In this document: one piece after another, positions 40,213 through 48,009 of the stretch
Layout: each line of letters opens with the position of its first letter
How positions within the stretch are numbered: position 1 is the stretch's first letter
DNA from: an uncultured Mobilibacterium sp.
Lineage (GTDB): Bacteria > Bacillota > Clostridia > Peptostreptococcales > Anaerovoracaceae
Reading direction: 5' to 3'
Length of the DNA stretch: 52,690 nt
Assembly: GCA_947254375.1 (NCBI GenBank)
Contig: CAMYCF010000008.1
Location: 1 to 52,690, forward strand
Translations under genes and position numbers: made by a program
Notes under the pieces: model-generated
Told to the model about the DNA's origin: nothing
Database searches by the model: none
The model's input: only the letters and a program-made list of their open reading frames with translations

Positions 40213-42126
40213 TTATCCGTTCACCTCATCCATCGCTTCGAGTATCTGCGACGGAAGCACCTTGCATTTTTTCTCCGAGATCGACGCGACCGAAACACGG
40301 AGGCCTTTGCTCATCGGGACTAGGAAGATGTTCTTATCCTCGAGTCTTTTACTTACTGCGTCCGGATCGTCGCACGGTACCGATACGAAGAATCCCGCTC
40401 TGAACGGAACTATCTCGAGTCCGACCTTGCCCGCTTCCTCTTCGAATGCCCTGCCGCGCGAGATCAGCATGCTCCTGAACTTCGCCCTCTCCTCATCGAC
40501 TTTTGCGAGAAGCGCCGGATCTTCGTATATCTTCGCGATGACCGTCTGCGGCGCCCTCGGCGAATTTGACCAGCTCGCGCGCGACGAGAACCTGTTCACG
40601 CGGTCGAATTCGTCGGCGATCTCCTTGTGCTTCGTCAGACATGCGATCGCGCCGCACCTGAATCCGTAGAACGTGAACGTCTTCGACGCGCTGCACGCGA
40701 GCGTGACGAGGATATTGTCGTGAAGCATGCGGAGCATCGGCAGAAACTCCCTCGTTTCCTTCTCGTCGCCGGCAAAATCTATGTACGCCACGTCGACGAC
40801 AAGCGCCACCTTCTTCTCCGGGGCGGTCCCGTTCAGGATCTCGATTACCTTGTCCCAGTCGCCCGTCGAGAGCGAATATCCCGTCGGGTTGTTCGCCGGG
40901 GTATTCAGTATTATCACGAGGTGATCCTGCCTTCTCAGAAGTTTTTTTACTTTGTACTCAAAATCTTCGACATTGAAACGGCCAGCTTCATCGAACATCT
41001 CGAACGTCTCGAGCCCTCTCCCCTGCTCGGCCGCGATCGTCCCGTAAGGGGTCCAGTGCCAGTTGTGGGTGAGGATCTTGTCGCCCGGCTCCGAGTAGTT
41101 CGCGATCATATTCCTGAGGGCGCCCGTTCCTCCCGGCGTCGCGACGACGCTCGTGAACGGCCACATGCCGAAGTACGGTCCCATGACCGCTTTAAGTATG
41201 TCCTCTTTGAACGCCGGTATCCCCGATATCGGCGCGTATTCCGCGAACTCCGCCGGCTTCAGCGACGATACCGCTTCAGCGACGGACGAAAGGACAATCA
41301 GCTCACCGTCGTCCGAAAGGAGAGCCCCGATCGTAGCGTTAACGACGGCATCCTTTCCGAATTCCGCTTCGGCCTTCTTCGCACGCACGCTTATCCCGAA
41401 AATTTTATCCTCCTGCGGCACCGTCCTTCCGTTCAGAGCCGCCATGCTCCTTTTCGATTTCTCAGCCATCGCTTCCTCCTCATCCTTTCTTCCTATTTTA
41501 ATATAGTTTATGGACTTGCCCTGTTTGACGAATTTCTTCTCGTACTCCGTCATCACACCGTTTATCTCTTCACCCTCGGCGTTAAGGTCCCTCGTCATCG
41601 CGATTATCTTCCGGTCCGATGCGAGCACCTCTCCGACGGTAAAATCGAAAAGCGCGTCGTTGTCCGTCTTGAATTCGACCGTTCCTCCCGGGGTCATGAG
41701 CTCGAAATATCGGTCGAGCTTCCGCCTGTACGTGAGCCGCCTCTTCGCCGCGTAGCCCTTCGGCCACGGATCGCTGAAATTGAGGTATACGCCGTCGATC
41801 TCCCCGGGCTCGAATAATTTTCCGATGTCGTCGATCCAGGCCGCTATAAAGCGGATATTACCGATGTCGAGCGCGTCAGCCTTCTGCAGTGCCTTCAGTA
41901 TCACGCTCCTGTTCACCTCTATCGCGATAAAAGCGTCGTCCGGCCTGCTTTTCGCGGTCCCGACGATAAAATCGCCCTTCCCGCATCCGATCTCGAGGTA
42001 CACCTTCCCGCTCTTCGGCGCGAGCACCTCTCTCCAGCGGCCCTTCAGCTTCTGCGGGTTCTCAACGACGTAGCTGCCCAGCTTTTCCATTTTTTCTTCA
42101 AGATTTTTAGTGCGTCTCTGCCTCAA
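40213..42126 (-). CDS. trmB: in-frame fusion: tRNA (guanine-N7-)-methyltransferase TrmB + class I/II aminotransferase
   Basis: One open frame of 637 residues. Residues 1-219 are a full-length TrmB, which makes m7G46 in tRNA: MRQRRTKNLEEKMEKL start, SAM motif YLEIGCGKGDF, NFSDPWPKGYAAKRRLT signature and the conserved YE..F end. Residues 220-637 are a PLP aminotransferase (ATPGGTGALRNMIANY, NTPANNPTGYSL, catalytic Lys in CSASKTFTFYGFRCGA), similar to aromatic/aspartate-type family I enzymes. There is no stop between them. ATG at 41469 is preceded by GAGGAGG, so a free 418-residue aminotransferase (40213-41469) may be made as well. The fusion starts at TTG 42126 with CGGAGAG upstream. It is last in the ecfA1-ecfA2-ecfT operon, 63 bases after ecfT. 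Confidence 0.85.
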   Translation of the reverse strand: MRQRRTKNLEEKMEKLGSYVVENPQKLKGRWREVLAPKSGKVYLEIGCGKGDFIVGTAKSRPDDAFIAIEVNRSVILKALQKADALDIGNIRFIAAWIDDIGKLFEPGEIDGVYLNFSDPWPKGYAAKRRLTYRRKLDRYFELMTPGGTVEFKTDNDALFDFTVGEVLASDRKIIAMTRDLNAEGEEINGVMTEYEKKFVKQGKSINYIKIGRKDEEEAMAEKSKRSMAALNGRTVPQEDKIFGISVRAKKAEAEFGKDAVVNATIGALLSDDGELIVLSSVAEAVSSLKPAEFAEYAPISGIPAFKEDILKAVMGPYFGMWPFTSVVATPGGTGALRNMIANYSEPGDKILTHNWHWTPYGTIAAEQGRGLETFEMFDEAGRFNVEDFEYKVKKLLRRQDHLVIILNTPANNPTGYSLSTGDWDKVIEILNGTAPEKKVALVVDVAYIDFAGDEKETREFLPMLRMLHDNILVTLACSASKTFTFYGFRCGAIACLTKHKEIADEFDRVNRFSSRASWSNSPRAPQTVIAKIYEDPALLAKVDEERAKFRSMLISRGRAFEEEAGKVGLEIVPFRAGFFVSVPCDDPDAVSKRLEDKNIFLVPMSKGLRVSVASISEKKCKVLPSQILEAMDEVNG

Positions 42127-42137
42127 TCTGTCTCTCC

Positions 42138-42198
42138 GTTTTTACTGCAAAATTTTTTACTGCAAAACTTTTTCCTGCATCACTTTTTATTACATCAC
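42138..42198. repeat. imperfect tandem repeat, about 16 bp x 4, between ecfT and trmB
   Basis: Units GTTTTTACTGCAAAAT (42138), TTTTTACTGCAAAACT (42154), TTTTCCTGCATCACT (42170), TTTTATTACATCAC (42185). The last unit contains the ecfT stop codon; the first abuts the trmB ribosome site. Confidence 0.7.
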
Positions 42199-42987
42199 CC
42201 TCATAACGATAACGATCGCAAAATATGCGGCTATCATTACGCCCGCGACCGCATCGCGGCCCGCGAATTTTATCTCGTTCATCCTCGTGCGCCCCTCGCC
42301 GCCGTGGTAGCAGCGCGCCTCCATCGCCAGCGCGAGATCCTGCGCGATCCGAAAAGAACTGATGAACAGCGGTATCAATATCGGGATCAGGTTTTTCGCC
42401 CTCTGCATGAGGCTGCCCGAATCGAAGTCGGCGCCCCTCGCCTGCTGGGCCTTCATGATCTTGTCCGTCTCCTCGAGCAGCGTCGGTATGAACCTCAGCG
42501 CGATCGTCATCATGAGCGCGATCTCGTGGTACGGTACCCCGACGACACCGAGCGGCTTCATGAGCTTCTCGAGCCCGTCCGTCAGCTCCATAGGCTTTGT
42601 GCAGAGCGTCATCATCGACGAGCCGATTATCAGGAGGATCAGCCTCACCGCCATAAAACACGCGCGATACAGGCCCTCATAAGTTATGTGTAAAAATTTC
42701 CACTGCCAGAGGATCCTGCCGTCGAGCATAAAAACATTTATCACGAAGGTGAATAGGAGTATAAAAAATATCACCTTCAGGCCGCGGAAAATGAATTTTA
42801 CCGGGACGCGCGACACCGCGATCACGGCCGCGAGTATCGCCGTCGCTATCGCAAACCCGATAAAAGTGTTTATGATAAAAAGCTCCACGATAAAAACGAA
42901 CGTCGCGATTATCTTTACGCGCGCATCGAGCCTGTGTATCACCGATTCGCCGGGATAATATTGTCCTAAAGTGATATCCCTTATCAT
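42190..42987 (-). CDS. ecfT: energy-coupling factor transporter transmembrane protein EcfT
   Basis: This 265-residue scaffold of ECF vitamin/metal importers links the two ATPases to interchangeable substrate-binding S subunits. The start MIRDITLGQYYPGESVIHRLDAR is diagnostic. About five membrane segments are followed by the two coupling motifs MKAQQARGADF (Ala-Arg-Gly) and LAMEARCYHGGEGRT (Ala-Arg-x). The start overlaps the ecfA2 stop by 4 bases (ATGA). S subunits (e.g. for riboflavin, thiamine, folate or biotin) are not in the window, as expected for a shared group II module. Confidence 0.95.
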   Translation of the reverse strand: MIRDITLGQYYPGESVIHRLDARVKIIATFVFIVELFIINTFIGFAIATAILAAVIAVSRVPVKFIFRGLKVIFFILLFTFVINVFMLDGRILWQWKFLHITYEGLYRACFMAVRLILLIIGSSMMTLCTKPMELTDGLEKLMKPLGVVGVPYHEIALMMTIALRFIPTLLEETDKIMKAQQARGADFDSGSLMQRAKNLIPILIPLFISSFRIAQDLALAMEARCYHGGEGRTRMNEIKFAGRDAVAGVMIAAYFAIVIVMRVM

Positions 42988-43895
42988 TGCCTGTCCGTTT
43001 TTACCGCTACGCCTGCCGCTCCCTCACGCGGTGCGATGACGCCCTTTCCTTCAAAATATTTCCTGAGCTCGCGCTCCGCCCCGTCCATGGACAGGACGTT
43101 CCCGTCGATCTCCGGGATGCGCTCCTCTATCTCTTTCATTATCTCGGTCACCGGAGGGACGCCGAGCCCTATATCGGCCAGCTCCTTTCTCTTCGAGAAG
43201 ACCTCTTCCGGCGTGCCGTCGTACACTATCTTTCCGCCGTCCATGACCATGACTCGGTCCGCCATTGCGGCGATATCCGCCATGTTGTGGGAGACGAATA
43301 TAATAGTTATGTTCCTGCTTTCGTGGATCGACATCACCATCTTCAGGATCTCCGCATGGGCTTCCGGGTCGAGTCCCGCCGTCGGCTCGTCGAGGATGAG
43401 GACCTTCGGCTCCATGGCGATCACTCCCGCGATCGCGACCCTGCGCTTCTGGCCGCCCGAAAGTTCGAACGGCGAGCGGTCCTTTACTTCGTCGTAAGGG
43501 AGACCGACCGTCTCGATCGCCATTTTTACGACGTCGTCCAGAGCATCGCCGTCGATGCCGAGATTTTTAGGGCCGAACGCGACATCCTTCGCCACCGTCT
43601 CCTCAAAAAGCTGATATTCCGGGTACTGAAAGACGAGTCCCACCTGCTTCCTTATCCCCGTAAGCGACTTTTTATCGCCCGTCATCGACTCCCCGTCGAA
43701 AAAGAGGTCGCCCGACGTCGGCGAAAGAAGGCCGTTGAGATGCTGGAGCAGCGTGGACTTGCCGGATCCCGTGTGTCCGATGATCCCGACGAACTCACCG
43801 TCTTTGATCTCGAAGGTCAGGTCGTCGATCGCGACGGTCTCGCCGGGAAGACCCTGCGAATATATATGTGTGATGTGTTCTGCTTTTATCGACAT
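42984..43895 (-). CDS. ecfA2: energy-coupling factor transporter ATPase EcfA2
   Basis: The 303-residue ATPase is the second ECF nucleotide-binding subunit. Walker A is GIIGHTGSGKSTLLQHLNGLL; the Q-loop LVFQYPEYQLFEETVAKD with Tyr is characteristic of EcfA2. The signature is FELSGGQKRRVAIAGV, Walker B is VLILDEPTAGLDPEAH and the H-loop is FVSHNMADI. A C-terminal extension (from EEVFSKRKELADIGLG) is typical of the subfamily. It overlaps ecfA1 upstream by 10 bases and ecfT downstream by 4, so translation is coupled and equimolar assembly is favoured. Confidence 0.95.
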   Translation of the reverse strand: MSIKAEHITHIYSQGLPGETVAIDDLTFEIKDGEFVGIIGHTGSGKSTLLQHLNGLLSPTSGDLFFDGESMTGDKKSLTGIRKQVGLVFQYPEYQLFEETVAKDVAFGPKNLGIDGDALDDVVKMAIETVGLPYDEVKDRSPFELSGGQKRRVAIAGVIAMEPKVLILDEPTAGLDPEAHAEILKMVMSIHESRNITIIFVSHNMADIAAMADRVMVMDGGKIVYDGTPEEVFSKRKELADIGLGVPPVTEIMKEIEERIPEIDGNVLSMDGAERELRKYFEGKGVIAPREGAAGVAVKTDRQ

Positions 43896-44728
43896 ATGTA
43901 GTCCACCAGATCTTTTTCAGCGATTATGTCGTGAGGCACCGATACACCGAACGACGCGATCCTGTCCATCAGCTCGACAGCAACGGGAAGTTCCAGGCCT
44001 GCCGACCTGACCTTCTCCGTATCCTCGAAAAACTCCGCGGGCTCCGTGTCGGAAAATATCTTCCCGGCATCCATGACGATCATCCTCTTCGCCTCTATCG
44101 CCTCTTCCATAAAATGCGTTATCAGTATAACTGTTATTCCGTCTTCGTTCAGTTTCTTTATTATTTCCAGTACAGTTTTGCGCCCGCTCGGGTCGAGCAT
44201 CGCCGTCGGCTCGTCAAAAACTATGCACCGCGGTCTCATCGCTATCGCCCCCGCTATCGCTATCCGCTGCTTCTGTCCGCCGGAAAGCATGTGAGGGCTC
44301 TTCCTCCTGACATCGTACATTCCGACGTTCTTAAGCGCTTCGTCGACGCGCTCCCTTATCTCGACCGGGTCGACACCCATGTTCTCCGGTCCGAAAGCGA
44401 CATCATCTTCGATGATAGACGACACGATCTGATTGTCCGGGTTCTGGAATACCATGCCGACATTTCTCCTGATATTGTAAATATCGTCGTCGTTCTTCGT
44501 ATCCATTCCGTCCACTAAAACATCACCCGACGTCGGCACGAGAAGCCCGTTCAGGTGTTTTGCAAAAGTCGACTTCCCCGATCCGTTCCTTCCGACGATC
44601 GCGACAAATTCGCCCTCATCGATGTTCAGGCTCACGCCGTCGACAGCCCTATGCTGCTCCGTCGTTCCGTCATCGAGATGCCTAACATATTCAAAAATCA
44701 GATCTTTTACTTCTATAAAATGCGCCAT
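43886..44728 (-). CDS. ecfA1: energy-coupling factor transporter ATPase EcfA1
   Basis: The 280-residue ATPase is the first ECF nucleotide-binding subunit. It starts MAHFIEVKDLIFEY (ATG 44728, AGGAG upstream; the longer open frame is rejected). Walker A is AIVGRNGSGKSTFAKHLNGLL; the Q-loop MVFQNPDNQIVSSIIEDDVAFGPEN is typical of EcfA1. The signature is HMLSGGQKQRIAIAGA, Walker B is CIVFDEPTAMLDPSG and the H-loop is LITHFMEEA. It is the first gene of the operon, with a TTTACA-18-TATAAT promoter. In most Firmicutes this module follows ribosomal protein genes and precedes truA; here it leads into trmB instead. Confidence 0.95.
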   Translation of the reverse strand: MAHFIEVKDLIFEYVRHLDDGTTEQHRAVDGVSLNIDEGEFVAIVGRNGSGKSTFAKHLNGLLVPTSGDVLVDGMDTKNDDDIYNIRRNVGMVFQNPDNQIVSSIIEDDVAFGPENMGVDPVEIRERVDEALKNVGMYDVRRKSPHMLSGGQKQRIAIAGAIAMRPRCIVFDEPTAMLDPSGRKTVLEIIKKLNEDGITVILITHFMEEAIEAKRMIVMDAGKIFSDTEPAEFFEDTEKVRSAGLELPVAVELMDRIASFGVSVPHDIIAEKDLVDYICR

Positions 44729-44753
44729 GTCATCTCCTGTTTCACAATTTATT

Positions 44754-44783
44754 ATTATATAACATTGCGGGCGTCGTTGTAAA
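44754..44783 (-). promoter_or_regulatory. putative sigma-A promoter of the ecfA1-ecfA2-ecfT-trmB operon
   Basis: On the minus strand TTTACA (44783-44778), 18-base spacer, TATAAT (44759-44754), 25 bases before the ecfA1 start. Confidence 0.6.
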
Positions 44784-44831
44784 ACGCGAGAGGCCGTAAA
44801 AATGAATGCCTGCGCGGACGGCAACAAAAAA

Positions 44832-44855
44832 CCGCCGATAAAAGATCTCCGGCGG
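44832..44855 (-). terminator. intrinsic terminator after the trxA-ornithine cyclodeaminase-tautomerase operon
   Basis: CCGCCG / CGGCGG stem (44832-44837, 44850-44855), 12-base loop, followed on the minus strand by TTTTTTG. Confidence 0.75.
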
Positions 44856-44890
44856 CTTTCCGTTATTCGCTTTTATCGTCACGAGCAAGC

Positions 44891-45109
44891 TTACGCTCTG
44901 TAAACTTTTCCTGCTACGACCTTGCTCTCGTCAACTTTGTCCGCGACTTCCTCGTTCCATTTGTCAGGCGCTATCTCCTCGACCGAAACGGAGAGGTGCT
45001 CCTTCGCAGCTCCGAGCTCCTGCATTCCGAGCTCAACGATCTTGTCCGCAAAAGCTTTCTTCGTAGCTTCGTCCCTTCCCGGGAACAACTTTACATCGAT
45101 ATGTGGCAT
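44891..45109 (-). CDS. 4-oxalocrotonate tautomerase family protein
   Basis: The 72-residue protein starts MPHIDVKLFPGRDEATKKAF; after Met removal Pro1 would be the catalytic base of the tautomerase superfamily. PHIDVKLFPGR and LSVSVEEIAPDKWNEEV match this group (related to YusQ/DmpI-like members). Start ATG at 45109, AAGGAGG upstream. It lies 24 bases after the ornithine cyclodeaminase-like gene and is last in the trxA operon. The substrate is unknown; the pairing might concern imine/enamine or keto-enol chemistry of cyclic amino acids (inference). The codons are those of a well-expressed gene. Confidence 0.82.
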   Translation of the reverse strand: MPHIDVKLFPGRDEATKKAFADKIVELGMQELGAAKEHLSVSVEEIAPDKWNEEVADKVDESKVVAGKVYRA

Positions 45110-45133
45110 TTCTTCCTCCTTCTGCAATCAACG

Positions 45134-46129
45134 CTATGCTTCCCAAACAGTGCCGACTCCCGCTTTCGCTGCGGCTTTGTAAATGTCCGCCGCCGTGACG
45201 AGGTCGAGCACGCCTATGCCTACGTGCTTGAAGATGATGATCTGATCGTCGTTTTCGCGGCCATTCCTCTTTCCGAGAACGTACTCGCCGATATCTCCCT
45301 TGAGATCATCTTTGCATATCAGGTTCTGTTCGATCGGTTTTATGAGGTCGCCCGTCTCAGCGAGGCAAGCGTCCACGGAATCGCATACGATGAGGTCTGC
45401 CGACTTTACGAGTTCCGGATCGAGCTCTACCATTTCGTATCTGTACGAACCTACCGCGCTTATCGTCGCGCCCTTCTTTACCGAAGACGCCTTGAAGAGC
45501 GGTTCGTGCGAAACCGTTACGGCGGTTATGACATCCGCGTCCTTGACGGCATCGTCCGCCTTTTCAACGGCGACGATCCTGCACTTGAAATCCGGGTTGA
45601 ACCTCTCGTTCGCCGCCTCGACGAACTTCTTCGTCTTAGCAAAATCTCTCGCCGCTACCCTGATCTCCCCGAGGTTCGGGCACGCCGTGAGCATGGCCGA
45701 CAGCTGTTCCATAGCCTGTCCGCCCGTTCCGATCTGCGCGCCTATCTTCGAATCCTTCTTCGCAAAAAGATCGAATCCGACGCCCGTCGCGGCCGCCGTC
45801 CTGAACTTCGTGACAAACGTTCCGTCCATCATCGCGAGGAACTCGCCCTCTTCACCGTCCATAAGGAGGACCTGGCCCTTCGTCGTCTCTTTGCCTTTGT
45901 CTGCGTTCTTCGGAAACGAAGTTACGATCTTGATCCCCGCAACTTTTATCGATGAAACGTCCGCCGGCATGAAGATAAAATCGCTGCCTTCTTCGTCATC
46001 GTGCACGATCTCCCTCTGCGGGACCTTCGCCTTTCCCTCCGAAAAATACGCGTAAGCGTTTTTATTGGACTCGATACCGTCCTTCATCTCAAAAACTTTT
46101 CTTATGTCGCTTTCCGTTAAAAGAAGCAT
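45134..46129 (-). CDS. ornithine cyclodeaminase/mu-crystallin family protein
   Basis: The 331-residue NAD(P)-binding protein has the family start LLLTESDIRKVFEMKDGIE, substrate residues in KTTKGQVLLMDGEEGEFLAMMDGTFVTKFRTAA and a Rossmann motif at KIGAQIGTGGQAMEQLSAM; the end is VLDLVTAADIYKAAAKAG. Family members include ornithine cyclodeaminase (ornithine to proline plus ammonia), ketimine reductases and alanine dehydrogenase. Ornithine to proline would suit a Stickland-type amino-acid fermenter, but the substrate cannot be fixed from sequence. The start is ATG at 46129 with GAGG upstream. It lies between trxA (57-base gap) and the tautomerase gene. Confidence 0.85.
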   Translation of the reverse strand: MLLLTESDIRKVFEMKDGIESNKNAYAYFSEGKAKVPQREIVHDDEEGSDFIFMPADVSSIKVAGIKIVTSFPKNADKGKETTKGQVLLMDGEEGEFLAMMDGTFVTKFRTAAATGVGFDLFAKKDSKIGAQIGTGGQAMEQLSAMLTACPNLGEIRVAARDFAKTKKFVEAANERFNPDFKCRIVAVEKADDAVKDADVITAVTVSHEPLFKASSVKKGATISAVGSYRYEMVELDPELVKSADLIVCDSVDACLAETGDLIKPIEQNLICKDDLKGDIGEYVLGKRNGRENDDQIIIFKHVGIGVLDLVTAADIYKAAAKAGVGTVWEA

Positions 46130-46186
46130 ATCTTTGTACCTCTTGCTTTTTATTCTCTGTTGTAAAAATACGTTGCGCCGCTCTTT

Positions 46187-46495
46187 TTATTTGAGCAGTT
46201 TTATCAAAGCCTTTTTCTGCTGGAGGCCCGGCTTCTTGTATGTGATCTCGCCGTTTTTTACGATCATGATCGTAGGGATCGTCATAACGCCGTTCTCCTG
46301 CGCGAGGTCCGGGTTTTCGTCGATATCGATCTTGCAGAACTTGACATCCGTCATTTCCTCAGCGAGCTCGTCGATGATAGGTCCCTGCATCTGGCAAGGT
46401 CCGCACCATGTAGCAAAAAAATCGACAAGTACGGGCTTGTCCGACTTCATGACTTCCTGTTCGTAATTATCTTTATTCAACATTATTACTGCCAT
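46187..46495 (-). CDS. trxA: thioredoxin
   Basis: This 102-residue dithiol carrier has the active site ATWCGPCQMQGP, cis-Pro in VMTIPTIMIVKNGE, and the usual start VIMLNKDNYEQEVMKSDKPVLVDFFA. The start is ATG at 46495 (AAAGGAGGG upstream); the longer frame is not used. A TTGAAG-17-TATAAT promoter lies just upstream. It is first in an operon with the ornithine cyclodeaminase-like and tautomerase genes. It may supply electrons to the glutathione peroxidase encoded at 38622-39161 and, in an amino-acid fermenter, to selenoenzyme reductases (inference). Confidence 0.95.
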   Translation of the reverse strand: MAVIMLNKDNYEQEVMKSDKPVLVDFFATWCGPCQMQGPIIDELAEEMTDVKFCKIDIDENPDLAQENGVMTIPTIMIVKNGEITYKKPGLQQKKALIKLLK

Positions 46496-46529
46496 AAAAT
46501 TACCCTCCTTTTCGGTAAACACTACCACT

Positions 46530-46558
46530 ATTATAATGAATCGCGAATTATTCTTCAA
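46530..46558 (-). promoter_or_regulatory. sigma-A promoter of the trxA operon
   Basis: On the minus strand TTGAAG (46558-46553), 17-base spacer, TATAAT (46535-46530), 35 bases before trxA. Confidence 0.7.
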
Positions 46559-46620
46559 TAAGGGAGGGGATTTTATTTTGGTTGTAAGCAATTTATTCTG
46601 GCTGTTTTTAACGCCGCCCT

Positions 46621-46662
46621 AAAAAAAGCGGGGCCCGCGCATTTCCTCCCGCGGCCCCGCTT
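46621..46662 (-). terminator. intrinsic terminator after the LRR gene
   Basis: AAGCGGGGCCCGCG (46626-46639) / CGCGGCCCCGCTT (46650-46662) with one bulged base, 10-base loop, followed on the minus strand by TTTTT. Confidence 0.85.
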
Positions 46663-46707
46663 CCTGTCTTGACGGATCAACACCCATCGACCCGTTGCTT
46701 TAGCGAA

Positions 46708-48009
46708 TTATTTGTTGAATTTCTTTTTTCTCGAGATCCAAGCGAGCGATATCGCCGCAACGATCAGCGCCGAGATCGACAGGATCATTGTGAACATTCC
46801 CGTGTCTCCGGTGTATATGCCGTGAGCTGTCTTCGTTACCGTTGATGCCTTGCCGCCGTTGTTCGGCTTGTTGTTGGCAGGTCCCTGACCGTCATCGTTC
46901 ACCTTGTCTTTGTATACGGCTTCGATCTCTACGTCGGATGCAGGCATAGTAAATGTAGTTTTCTCGGAATCAGGATCCGCGAGTTTTACGGCATCGCCCT
47001 TAACGATCCACTTATCAAACACCTTGCCCTTAGGCGCCTTGTCGGCAACTATCGTGACTACGGTATCTTTGACGCACTTTTCAGGATCGGCTTTGCCGCC
47101 TTTGACTGTAACTTTGTACTCTATGTCGCTGTACAACGCCGTGACTTCAACGTCGCCGGCAGGCATCGTGAATGTTCCGTCATCGGCGATCTGTACGTCT
47201 CCGCTGTTTACTTCCCGGCCGGCAAGCTCTTTGCCGACAGCCGCTTTATCCGCTGTGAGCGTTACCTTCTCGCCCGCCTCGTATGAAGCCTGGTCCGCCT
47301 TTCCGTTGTTGACTTTTACCGTGTACGCAGCGGCCGGTTTTACGGTTATCTTTCCCGTGAACTTTCCGTTTTCAGCGGTGAACTCAGCGCTTCCTTCTTT
47401 GGTCTTGTCGATAAGTACCAACTTGCCGTTCTCAAATTTCAGGTTGTTGAAACCGGAGAAGTCGGTCACGGCGCTTCCGTCCCTCGCCTTGAGCGGATTT
47501 TCGGCCTGTCCCTTCTTGGCGGTGACTTCGACCTTCTGGTCTTTGGCCGAGAAGATCGTGAGCGTCTTTCCGCCGAGAGCGCTGAGGTCGGCGATGTGGT
47601 TTTTATCGAGATTTACCTTAGACAGCTTGGCGGCGTTTTTAAGAACGCTGATATCGCTTATGTCGTTGTCTCCCGCATAGACTTCGCGCAGGTTGCTCTT
47701 TCCTTCGAGCGGCGACAGGTCCTTGATGTTCTTGTTCGACGTTATATCGATCTTGCGAAGCTCGCTCATCCTGCTCACCGCTTTTATGTCGGAAGGCGCG
47801 TTCTTGCCGAGCATGAGCTCTTTTATGTTGACAAGATCTGCGAGATGTGTGATGTCCTCGATCTTTTCGTTCATATTGCTTTTGTCGAGCCAGAGCTCTT
47901 CCAGATTCGTGAGTCCGGACAGAGCTTTTACATCCGTCACATCGCACGCGGAAAGACTGAGTTTTTCAGTTTCGTCAGGCCGGAGAGCGCATCGATCTCG
48001 GTCAGCCAC
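46708..48009 (-). CDS. LRR surface protein, C-terminal fragment (end of module 5, bacterial-repeat domains, membrane tail)
   Basis: 433 residues. The first roughly 15 (MADRDRCALRPDET) are out of frame; true sequence begins at KLSLSACDVTDV. It holds the last five or six LRRs, a beta cap (FSGFNNLKFENGKLVLIDKT), two to three InlB B-like repeats (FTMPAGDVEVTALY, FTMPASDVEIEAVY), a Gln/Asn/Gly-rich linker, and a C-terminal segment (GIYTGDTGMFTMILSISALI to ISRKKKFNK) that resembles a sorting signal but lacks LPxTG. A strong terminator follows the stop. Confidence 0.65.
   Translation of the reverse strand: MADRDRCALRPDETEKLSLSACDVTDVKALSGLTNLEELWLDKSNMNEKIEDITHLADLVNIKELMLGKNAPSDIKAVSRMSELRKIDITSNKNIKDLSPLEGKSNLREVYAGDNDISDISVLKNAAKLSKVNLDKNHIADLSALGGKTLTIFSAKDQKVEVTAKKGQAENPLKARDGSAVTDFSGFNNLKFENGKLVLIDKTKEGSAEFTAENGKFTGKITVKPAAAYTVKVNNGKADQASYEAGEKVTLTADKAAVGKELAGREVNSGDVQIADDGTFTMPAGDVEVTALYSDIEYKVTVKGGKADPEKCVKDTVVTIVADKAPKGKVFDKWIVKGDAVKLADPDSEKTTFTMPASDVEIEAVYKDKVNDDGQGPANNKPNNGGKASTVTKTAHGIYTGDTGMFTMILSISALIVAAISLAWISRKKKFNK

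Noticed and set aside
47962..47966. Phase-variable homopolymer in the LRR gene
   Set aside because: The run is only five bases and two other lesions in the gene are not in homopolymers, so switching by slippage alone would not restore the protein.
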